Part shown: positions 27,349 through 35,000 of the stretch, one piece after another
How positions within the stretch are numbered: position 1 is the stretch's first letter
Layout: the number at the start of each line of letters is the position of its first letter
NCBI GenBank assembly: GCA_019637265.1
Contig: JAHBVY010000001.1
Coordinates: 744,001 to 808,000 of the forward strand
Direction of reading: 5' to 3'
DNA: 64,000 bases
Source: Polyangiaceae bacterium
GTDB taxonomy: Bacteria; Myxococcota_A; Polyangia; Polyangiales; Polyangiaceae
Position numbers and translations under genes: made by a program
The notes under the pieces: model-generated
The model's input: only the letters and a program-made list of their open reading frames with translations
What the model was told of the DNA's origin: nothing
Database searches by the model: none

Positions 27349-27981
27349 ATGCCTCGAACCACCCTTCGAGCGGTGCGGTCGCTTCAGCCGCAGCGCTCGC
27401 TTCAGTCGCAGCGCTCGCCTCAGCCTCAGCGCTCGCGGTGGCTCCGTTCGCGCCGCGGGCGCCTCGGTCTGCTCCCAGCGGTCGCCGCCCTGGCGCTCTT
27501 CACCGGCTGTCAGGGCGGCGCGGCGGACACGCAGGCCCCCGCCCCTTCGAGCTCGGCGCCGGCGCCGAACGCGCTGCCCGCCGGCTACACCCTGTATGGC
27601 GAGCCGCTCGCCGCCGACGTCGCGCCCATCAAGCTCGCCACCCTGCTCGAGAACCCCGAGGGTTACGAGGGCAAGACGGTCCACGTGGAGGCGGACGTGC
27701 GCCGCGCGTGCTCGCGCAAGGGCTGCTGGATGGAGCTGGTGGAGGGCACCACCGAGAAGCCCGCGACCTGCCGCGTGAGCTTCAAGGACTACGGCTTCTT
27801 CGTCCCCACGGACTCTCAAGGCGCCCACGCGAAGCTACAAGGCGTGGTCGAGCTGAAGAAACTCACACCGCGCTTCGTCCAGCACCTGGAGGAGGAAGGC
27901 GCGACCTTTGCCAACAAGCAGCCCGACGGCAGCGCAACGGAGCTGGCCCTGGTGGCGACCGGTGTGGCGCTCAAGAAGTGA
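27349..27981 (+). CDS. DUF4920 lipoprotein
   Basis: 210 residues. The first 30 carry three SLQPQR-like units from an 18-bp tandem DNA repeat (27381-27434), then a hydrophobic stretch and lipobox LFTGC. After an Ala/Pro/Ser linker, residues 80-210 match DUF4920: YGEPL...LLENPEGYEGKTVHVEADVRRACSRKGCWMEL, then a central F.DYGFFVP and a C-terminal strand region. The CSRKGCWMEL block with two Cys is characteristic of the domain and may bind metal. The function of the domain is not known. The gene lies beside ccmH, and both products face the periplasm. Confidence 0.8.
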   Translation: MPRTTLRAVRSLQPQRSLQSQRSPQPQRSRWLRSRRGRLGLLPAVAALALFTGCQGGAADTQAPAPSSSAPAPNALPAGYTLYGEPLAADVAPIKLATLLENPEGYEGKTVHVEADVRRACSRKGCWMELVEGTTEKPATCRVSFKDYGFFVPTDSQGAHAKLQGVVELKKLTPRFVQHLEEEGATFANKQPDGSATELALVATGVALKK

Positions 27982-28011
27982 CGCTCTGAGCAGTTCGCGG
28001 CGGTCGCCCAC

Positions 28012-28047
28012 GCGGTGCCGTCCAACCCCCTCGACCCGCACGACTCG
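28012..28047 (+). repeat. Copy of the GCGGTGCCGTCCAACCCCC motif, long form
   Basis: Begins 31 bp after the DUF4920 gene stop. It carries the CGACCCGCACGACTCG extension shared with the copy at 3553. Confidence 0.6.
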
Positions 28048-28108
28048 CCGACCCTGCGCGGCGCCTTCGAGCTCGGCCTGGGTGGTCCCCCTTGAAATGC
28101 GTTCTCAC

Positions 28109-28174
28109 GCGCCCCATCAGGGCGCTCCGAGCAGCTCTCGCGCGCCCCATCAGGGCGCTCCGGGCGGATTCCGC
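28109..28174 (+). repeat. 33-bp direct repeat with hairpins before the LysM hydrolase gene
   Basis: Two 33-bp units begin at 28109 and 28142. Each has GCGCCC, loop CATCA, GGGCGC. They end just before the chosen start codon at 28181, so two hairpins would sit in or near the mRNA leader. If translation starts at ATG 28097, they instead encode two APHQGAP units. Confidence 0.55.
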
Positions 28175-28180
28175 GCGGCA

Positions 28181-29260
28181 ATGCTCGCTTCGGGCGGCGC
28201 TTCAGGCGGCCGTTGCGCGGCAGGGTTTTGCCCAGGAGCGCGCTCATTCGCTAAGAGCCCCCTCCTGCGCCACTTATTGAACCTCGCGCTCCTCTGCCTG
28301 TGCCTCGTTTGGTCACAGGCGGCGCTCGCACGCACGCCGATCCACACGGTGCGCTCCGGGGACACGCTGGGTGGCATCGCCAAGCGCTACAAGATCACCA
28401 TCGACGCGCTGTGCCACGCCAACGCGATCTCGCGCACCAAGCCCATCCGCTTGAAGCAGCAGCTCCGGATCCCGGCGCCGGACGATGAGGGCGGCAAGCG
28501 CGCGCGCGCCGAGCGCGATCGAGAGCGCGCCGCGGAGAAAGACAAAGACACGGACAAAAAGGGCGCCGCCAAACCCCAAGAAAAGCCCGCCCAAGCGGCC
28601 GCGCCCAGCGGTGTTCAGGTGCTCGAACTACCTGGCGCCGGCCCCCTCTACTATCACGAGCCCACCGGCCCAGGCCGCAAGAACATGCGCCCGGTGATCC
28701 TGTACCTCCACGCGCGCGGCGGCTCACCGAAGAGCGACTGCCAGCGCTGGGCCAGGGTCGCGAGCGATCTAGGGTGGGTGGCGTGCCCCACCGGCCCCGA
28801 AGATCGCGGCGGCGGCAAGCGCGGCTGGGACAACACCTGGTACCCCGGCAGCCAGATCGCGCAAAAGAGCATCGACGCGCTGCGCGCCAAGTTCGGGCGC
28901 CGCGTGCAGCTCTACGGCAACACCTTGGTCGGCTTCAGCGAGGGTGCCTTCGTCGCGATGAACGTCGGCGTGCGCCAGCCGCGCACCTTCAACCGTTGGC
29001 TCATCCTCTCGGCGGACACCAAGTATTGGGGCGGCCCCGGGCTCACCGAGCTCGGCAAGAACCACCGGCAGATCCGCAAGGTCCAGCTCATCACCGGTCA
29101 GGATGACGGCACTCATGACGCCACCCTGACCGTCGAGCGCTGGCTCAAGCAAGCCAAGGTCTCGGTGCGCGCGATCACCCCGGCGGGCATGGGTCACGTG
29201 CTCGAGCTCGAGGGCCGCCGCGCGCTCTACCGCTCAGCGCTGGTGTGGCTCAACCAATGA
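28181..29260 (+). CDS. Exported LysM protein with alpha/beta-hydrolase domain
   Basis: 359 residues. A hydrophobic stretch (LLNLALLCLCLVWSQAALA) is a probable signal peptide ending near residue 50. A LysM domain follows (HTVRSGDTLGGIAKRYKITIDAL...IPAP), which binds peptidoglycan. A charged Arg/Lys/Asp/Glu linker leads to an alpha/beta hydrolase: ILYLHARGG for the oxyanion strand, the nucleophile elbow GFSEGAF and a C-terminal catalytic His in GMGHVLE. It is probably a wall-bound esterase or peptidase; substrate unknown. ATG 28181 is chosen, but ATG 28097 is open. Its stop overlaps the next gene start (ATGA), so the two hydrolases form an operon. Confidence 0.85.
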   Translation: MLASGGASGGRCAAGFCPGARSFAKSPLLRHLLNLALLCLCLVWSQAALARTPIHTVRSGDTLGGIAKRYKITIDALCHANAISRTKPIRLKQQLRIPAPDDEGGKRARAERDRERAAEKDKDTDKKGAAKPQEKPAQAAAPSGVQVLELPGAGPLYYHEPTGPGRKNMRPVILYLHARGGSPKSDCQRWARVASDLGWVACPTGPEDRGGGKRGWDNTWYPGSQIAQKSIDALRAKFGRRVQLYGNTLVGFSEGAFVAMNVGVRQPRTFNRWLILSADTKYWGGPGLTELGKNHRQIRKVQLITGQDDGTHDATLTVERWLKQAKVSVRAITPAGMGHVLELEGRRALYRSALVWLNQ

Positions 29261-30282
29261 CGCGTGCTTCGACAGCTAGGCAGACGGTCGAGAGGCGGTC
29301 AGTCACCCGGGTCACCTCAGCCTCGCCACACTCGTCAGCCACACGAACCCTGGCATCCGGGGCCGTCAGGGCCGTCTCGAAGCCAAGTTTCACTTGGTTT
29401 TTTGGGGGTTGGGCGCTCTGGCTCAGCGCCTGCTCCCACAATAACCACACGGAAACAGCGCCCCAGGTGCCGCCGTCCCCCAGCGCCGCGGCCGAAGCGC
29501 GTGGCGCCGCGCCCGCCACCCCCCAACCCACGAGCCCAACCGCAGCCCCCGGCGCCCACCCGGAGCCCGCCGAGGAGGCGCCGCCCGCATCCCCTCCCCC
29601 CACGTTGCCCGCTGGGATCACGGTGGGCAGCGTCGTCCGGCTCCCGGTCCCCGGTGACGCACCGGTGTTGGTCGTCCATGCGCCCGCCCCGGTGCGGCGC
29701 GCCGCGGTCTACTTGCACGGCGTGTGCGGCGACATCGAGGCGATCGGCGCGTTCGCGGAGGTGGCCGCCGAGCACTTCACCTTGGTAGCGCTGCACGCCG
29801 ATGAGCCGTGCAGCGGCGCGCCGGGGCGTCATCGTTGGACCAGCGACACCGCGCGTCAGGAGCGGCGCATCGCGGCCGCGCTCGAGGCGGTGCGCGCCGC
29901 TCGTGAGGGTCACCTGGACACCGCGCCGCGGCTCGGGATCGGCTACTCCCAAGGGGCGCTCCGCGCCTTGGCGCTGCACGTCCGCGCGCCGGAGCTCTAC
30001 CCGCGGTTGCTCTTGGGTGGGCTCCCCGCCGCGCCCGACGCGGCGCGCCTGGATGGTCTCCAGGCGCTCGCGCTGGTGACCGGCGAGCGCGAGGGGCACG
30101 AGGTGGTCAACAGCGCGTTGAAGCAGGTGACGGCGCGCGGGATCGCGGCGGAGCGCTTCGTGTTGCCGCGCGCCGGGCACGGCCAGTACGGCCCCGAAGC
30201 GCCGCGCGTGATGGGTGAGGCCATCCGCTGGGTGCTGAGCAGTGAACCTGATGGGGCTGAAGGCGCCCCTGACGGCAGCTGA
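29257..30282 (+). CDS. Alpha/beta-hydrolase lipoprotein
   Basis: 341 residues, starting in the stop codon of the LysM hydrolase gene. The first 45 residues are Ser/Thr/Arg-rich; then comes a hydrophobic signal (WFFGGWALWLSAC) with lipobox LSAC near residue 60. A Pro/Ala-rich linker of about 60 residues precedes the hydrolase domain, which has YLHGVCGD, the nucleophile elbow GYSQGA and a C-terminal AGHGQYG with the probable catalytic His. It resembles its upstream neighbour in plan, so the pair may be an old duplication acting at the cell surface. The n-region is far longer than normal, and the DNA there contains a hairpin plus T6, so the real start is uncertain; I see no other in-frame start. 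Confidence 0.78.
   Translation: MTRASTARQTVERRSVTRVTSASPHSSATRTLASGAVRAVSKPSFTWFFGGWALWLSACSHNNHTETAPQVPPSPSAAAEARGAAPATPQPTSPTAAPGAHPEPAEEAPPASPPPTLPAGITVGSVVRLPVPGDAPVLVVHAPAPVRRAAVYLHGVCGDIEAIGAFAEVAAEHFTLVALHADEPCSGAPGRHRWTSDTARQERRIAAALEAVRAAREGHLDTAPRLGIGYSQGALRALALHVRAPELYPRLLLGGLPAAPDAARLDGLQALALVTGEREGHEVVNSALKQVTARGIAAERFVLPRAGHGQYGPEAPRVMGEAIRWVLSSEPDGAEGAPDGS
29381..29403 (+). terminator. Terminator-like hairpin plus T6 inside the 5' part of a gene
   Basis: CCAAG, loop TTTCA, CTTGG, then six T at 29398-29403. This is the best intrinsic-terminator shape in the window, about 120 bp after the LysM hydrolase stop, but it lies within the lipoprotein coding frame. It might attenuate the second gene. 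Confidence 0.4.
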
Positions 30283-30332
30283 TTCCGCGCGGATACGTTG
30301 CAGCCCGCCCCCCGCAACGGCAGATGACCACC

Positions 30333-30947
30333 TCAGGACCTCGAGGCCGTGCCGCGGATGGTGTACCGCACGGGGGCCACCGACTTCTGCATGCTTTCAC
30401 GGGTGATCGCCTGGAGCTCGAAGCCAGCGTCGCCGATCGCCTCCTCCGTGCGGCGGGTGAGCCGGCAACCCCCGGCTACGCGGCGCCACACCGGGCAGAG
30501 CGCGCGCTGGAGCCGCGCGCGCCCGGGGCGAGGGTCCAGGACGTGCTCCAAGAACACCAGCTGACCGCCTGGCCGCAGCACGCGGCGCGCCTCGGCGAGC
30601 GCGCCGCTCAGGCTCGGGACGCTGCACAAGACCAGGGTGCTGACCACCACGTCGAAGCTCTCGTCTTCGTACGGCAGCTCCATCACCGAGCGGTCGCACA
30701 GCTCGGCGCGCGGCTGAGCCTCCGCGGCGCGCGCGCTGAGGCGCCTTCGCATGTGGGGGTCCGGCTCGCTCAGCACCAGGCGTGAGACGCCGGCGCCGTA
30801 GTGCGGCAGGTTCGCGCCAGTGCCAGCGCCGATCTCGAGCACCTCGCCCTCGAGCGGACGGAGGAGCGCCGCGCGCCACGCCTGGAGGCAGGCGCGCTCC
30901 GTGGCGCGCAGGACGGGATCGTAGACGGCCGCGAAGAGGCGAGACAT
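30333..30947 (-). CDS. Class I SAM-dependent methyltransferase
   Basis: 204 residues. Motif I for SAM binding is VLEIGAGTGANLP; an acidic residue ends the second strand (LVLSEPDP); FDVVVSTLVLCSV is the motif-II region and RVLRPGGQLVFLEHV is motif III. The layout is like METTL7/UbiE-type small-molecule methyltransferases. The target is unknown. The start at ATG 30947 overlaps the divergent BASS transporter ATG by two bases (CATG); a GTG at 30968 is the alternative and would increase the overlap. It converges with the lipoprotein hydrolase gene. Confidence 0.85.
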   Translation of the reverse strand: MSRLFAAVYDPVLRATERACLQAWRAALLRPLEGEVLEIGAGTGANLPHYGAGVSRLVLSEPDPHMRRRLSARAAEAQPRAELCDRSVMELPYEDESFDVVVSTLVLCSVPSLSGALAEARRVLRPGGQLVFLEHVLDPRPGRARLQRALCPVWRRVAGGCRLTRRTEEAIGDAGFELQAITRESMQKSVAPVRYTIRGTASRS

Positions 30948-31959
30948 GGCGTTCGCCCAGCGTATCACCTGCTCGCCCCGCTTGGCGCTCGCGGCGCCCC
31001 TTGCTACGGCGCTCTCCTTGTTTCAGCAGCTCTTCACGCATCAGGCCTTCGTCGAGGCGTACTTCGTGCCCATCCAGCTGACGCTGGCGATGTTCGGGAT
31101 GGGCGCGACCCTGAGCCTGCAAGAGTTCACGCGGATTTTCCGGAGCCCCGGCTCGCTCGCGATAGGCCTGCTGATTCAGGTGGTGGGTGTGCCGCTGACC
31201 GCCGTGGTGATGGCGCGGGTGCTCGGCCTCGGCCCGGGCTGGGCGGTGGGCCTCATCTTGATCAGCGTGTGCCCGGGCGGCGCCTTCTCCAACCTGCTCA
31301 GCTTTTTTGCGCGCGCGAACGTGCCGCTGTCCATCTCGCTCACCACCGTCACCACCTTGGGGTGCCTGTTCACCATCCCGTTCGTGCTGAAGCTCACCGC
31401 GGCGGAGCACCTGCCGAGCGGCTTTCAGTTCCCCTCCGGGCAGATCGTGCGGGACATCTTCGCCTTCCTGCTCACGCCGCTCGCCCTCGGCATGCTGGCG
31501 TTCCGGCTGCTGCCAGCCCGCGCCGAGAAGATCTCAGCGTGGTCGATCCGCGGCTCGCTGCTCTTCGTGCTCTTGATCACGCTGAGCTCGCTCGGCTCCG
31601 GGCGCATCAAGGTCGCGGAGTACGGCTGGGGGCCGCCGCTCACCATCCTCGGCTTCTCCCTGCTGCTCTCGCTGGTAGCGCCCCACGTGGCGCGCCTCAT
31701 GCGCCGCTACGACGACGAGAGCGCCGCTGTGACCATCGGGATCACGCTGCGAAACACTGGGATCGGGCTGCTGCTCGTGCGCTTCTTCTTCCCGGATCAG
31801 CCCGAGAACAGCCACGTGCTCTACAGCTGCCTGTTCTGGGCCGGCCAATCCACCCCGATGAGCCTCTTGGTGGTGCTGCTGCACCGCTTCGGGAAGAGCC
31901 CCGCCCTGGGCCGCCGTCGCTTCGCGCGGCCCGCTCCCGCTGTAAGTCAGGCTAGCTGA
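30946..31959 (+). CDS. BASS family (bile acid:sodium symporter-like) transporter
   Basis: 337 residues, with about nine to ten membrane helices. It fits the BASS/SBF family: FIxMFGMGATLSLQEF near residue 45, VGLILISVCPGGAFSNLLSFFARANVPLSISLTT around residue 100-135 with the GG-x-x-SN crossover motif, and AAVTIGITLRNTGIGLLLV near residue 265. Such proteins move organic anions with sodium. The substrate cannot be predicted; bile acids are unlikely. The start codon overlaps that of the divergent methyltransferase gene. The stop codon lies within a 15-bp palindrome (GTCAGGCTAGCTGAC). Confidence 0.88.
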   Translation: MAFAQRITCSPRLALAAPLATALSLFQQLFTHQAFVEAYFVPIQLTLAMFGMGATLSLQEFTRIFRSPGSLAIGLLIQVVGVPLTAVVMARVLGLGPGWAVGLILISVCPGGAFSNLLSFFARANVPLSISLTTVTTLGCLFTIPFVLKLTAAEHLPSGFQFPSGQIVRDIFAFLLTPLALGMLAFRLLPARAEKISAWSIRGSLLFVLLITLSSLGSGRIKVAEYGWGPPLTILGFSLLLSLVAPHVARLMRRYDDESAAVTIGITLRNTGIGLLLVRFFFPDQPENSHVLYSCLFWAGQSTPMSLLVVLLHRFGKSPALGRRRFARPAPAVSQAS

Positions 31960-32065
31960 CCCATAATCGTCATCTGATCTGTATATCAGTCGAGCTGACT
32001 CGTGACGGACATGGCCTCGAGTCAGCCCAGCTGCCTTATAGGCCGCTCGAGTCAGCCCAGTTGAC
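31946..32065. repeat. Cluster of four 15-bp palindromes between convergent genes
   Basis: Elements start at 31946 (GTCAGGCTAGCTGAC), 31985 (ATCAGTCGAGCTGAC), 32021 (GTCAGCCCAGCTGCC) and 32051 (GTCAGCCCAGTTGAC). Spacings are 39, 36 and 30 bp. The first holds the stop of the BASS gene and the last holds the stop of the giant TPR gene on the other strand. Confidence 0.7.
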
Positions 32066-35000
32066 TCATGAGCTGGGAGGCGCCTGGGTGCTCGGGCGCC
32101 TCCGCCAGGCACTTGGCCAGCAGCATCCGCGCTCGGCGTGGGTCGCCTTGCTGGTGTGCCAGGCGCCCCAGCTGGAAGTAGGCCTGAGCGCGCAGCCCGG
32201 CGCCCTCCACCTCGCCCCCGATGCGCATCATGGTGACCGCGCGGAACGCGCGGCTGGCGAGCGCCTCGTCATCGAGGTCGAGCGCGAGCTCACCCAGCTC
32301 CATCGCGAGCGCGGGGCTCTTGGGGTCGATCTCGAAGGCCTTGCTGAGCGCCTCGAGCGCCTCGCTGAGCGCGCCGGTGCTCAGCTCGAGGCGCGAGAGC
32401 GCCCAGTAGAGCTCCGCCGTCCCCTTGGCGCGCCGACCCCGCTGATTCGCGAGGGTCTCGCTGAGCAAGGCGCGAGCCGCCTCGCTCTCCCCGATCTGAC
32501 CCAGGGCGCTCGCCAGCTCGGCGACGGCCTCCAGATCGTCAGGAGCGAGCACCGTCGCCTCCCGCAGCGCGGCGATGGCGTCGGCTGGCGCGTGCTCGAG
32601 CAGCGAGGTGCCCGCGCGGCGCAGCAGCAGGGCGCGCTCCTGACCATCCGTCGCGGCGCGCGCCTCCTCCAGCAGGAGCGCGCCGAGCTCGGCGCCCGCG
32701 CCGATCGCTGCGTAGAGCTCGAGCAACGCGGCGCGGAGGCTGGCGTCGCCTGGGTGCGCGCGGCTCACCTGCTCGAGCAGCTCACGGGCGGCGGCGGGGT
32801 GCCCCGCCTCGGCCCAGGCAGCCCTCACGTCGAGGGCGAGCGCTGGCTGGTGCTCGGGCGCCGCGAGCTGGAATAGGCGCTCGAGGCGCTGCGCCGCCGC
32901 GTCGAAGCGGCCGAGCTGACGCGCGAGCTGCGCGCTGCGCTTGAGCGCGTCCACGTCCGATGGATCTTCATCGAGCACCCTAGCGAGCAGCTCGAGGGCC
33001 GCTTCGTGGCGCTCCAGGGCGACGAGCACCGTGACGAGCCGCTTCTGGACCCCGCGCCGGGCGGCACCGAGCGGCTGAGCCAGAGCGCGCTCCAGGGCGG
33101 CGGCCAGCTCCGCACCGTACTCGGGCTGCTTGGCGTAGAGCCGCTCGTGATCATCCAGCGCGTCCAAGGGGCGCCCGAGCGTCTCGAGCAGCGCCGCGCG
33201 CCGAGCCAAGAGCTCCGGATCCGCCGAGCGCATCGCGAGGCCCGCGCTCAGCGCCTCGAGCGCGCGCTCCAGCTCCCCGGCTTCGAGGTGTGCCGCCACC
33301 AGGCGCCCGAGCAGCTCGCTCTGCTGTGGATCTTCCGCGAAGCCTTGGGCCAGCACCTGCGCGGCCTCCGAGTGGGCACCGCGCGCTTCGTAGAGTAGGG
33401 CCAAGCGCTCCGTCACGGCGCGATCGGCGGGGGTGAGGCGGTGCAAGGTGGCGAGCGCCGCCTCGACCGCCTGAGGGTCTCCCTGCGCCTCGTGCAGCGC
33501 GAGCAAGCGGCGCGCGGGCAGGACCGCCTCGGCGCTGGTGTCCACCGCCAAGAGCCGCTCGAGCGCCTCCACGAGCGCGAAGCGGTCCTCCGCGTGCTCC
33601 AGCGCGCGAACCACGCCGCGCAGCGCGGCCAGGTTCTCCGGCACCCAGTCGAGCGCCGACTGATAGACCGACAACGCCGCGTCCGCCTGCCCCTGCTGCT
33701 CCAGGAGCGCACCCAGCCGCGCGGCGATCGCCTCGATGCGCGCGAGGTCCTCGGCGTCCTTGGCCGCGTCGAGCGCCGCGCGAAGCACCTCCGCTTGCTC
33801 CGCGCTGCGCCCCTGTTGCTCCAGCACCTCGAGCAGGCGCTCGAGGCTCTCGACGCGCTGCGGCGCCACCTCGAAGGCATGCTGGAGCGCCTCCGCCGCC
33901 TCCGCCAGGTTCCCCTGGGCCATCAACGTCTCCCCACGCAGCGCCTCGAGCTCCGCGCGCTCGTCGATCTCGGTGGCCAGCTCGAGCGCCGCCATGATCA
34001 CCGCCAGGCGCTCCTCCGCGTGGTCAGGTGCGCTGAGCAGGCGCGTGAGCGGGCGCCACACGGCGGGGTCGGCGGGCGATTCGGCGCGCAGTTGGTTCAG
34101 GAGCTCCGCCGCGCGCTGGGGTTGCTCTGCCTCGATCGCCGCTTCAGCCAGGCGCAGGAGCAGCGCTCGACCGGCCTCGGGCTCCAGCAGCGGGAAGGCC
34201 TCCTGTTGCAAGCCGAGCGCGCGCTCGAGCTCCCCGTCTTGCTCGAGCAGCTGCCCGAGCGTCAGCCGCACCCAGGCGGCGTCGTCTGCGTCGAGCGTCG
34301 CTTGGATCCCGCGCTCCAAGATCTGGCGCGCCAGCTCACGCTCATCTCGGCGTAGCGCCAATTCGTAGCCCTCACGCACCGGCTGCGCGCCCTCCGTGCT
34401 CGCCAGCTCGGTCAGCGCCACGAGCAGCGAGGCCTCACGCTCGGGCACGCGTGAGATGGCCTCGAGCAGCCGCGCCACCTGCGTGCGATCGGGGAGATCA
34501 GGGTCCGCCAAGGCGGCGTGCAGCAGGCGATCGGCGCGACCCCAGTCCGCTTCGACGTCTAGGGCGCGCTCGAGCAGATCGATCCCCTGACTGACGCTCG
34601 CTGGCTCGGCCAGCCGCAGCTCCGCGAGGCGGTACAGCGCCTCGACGTCGGCCGCGCCGCCAGCGGCGACGCGGCGCTCGAGCACCTCCGCCTCACGCGC
34701 GCGATCCCCGAGCCACTCGTAGACCTGACCCAGCGCCGACCAAGCGAGCTCGCTCGGCTGCTGCGAGTCGTCGAGCGCCTCCAGCACCCACTCGGCGCGC
34801 TGCCGGACGCGATCACGCCCGGAGGGCGCCTCCCCCAACGCCCCCTCGGCGTAGAGCAGCACCAAATCGGCCAGCGCGCGCGCCGTCTCGGCTGGGCTCG
34901 TCGCCTGCTGCAGCCGCGCTTCCACGACGCGCGCCAGCAGCTCGTGACGCCGGCGGACGCGCAAGGTCTGCTCCAAGCGGTGCCCCTCATGCTCGCTCTC

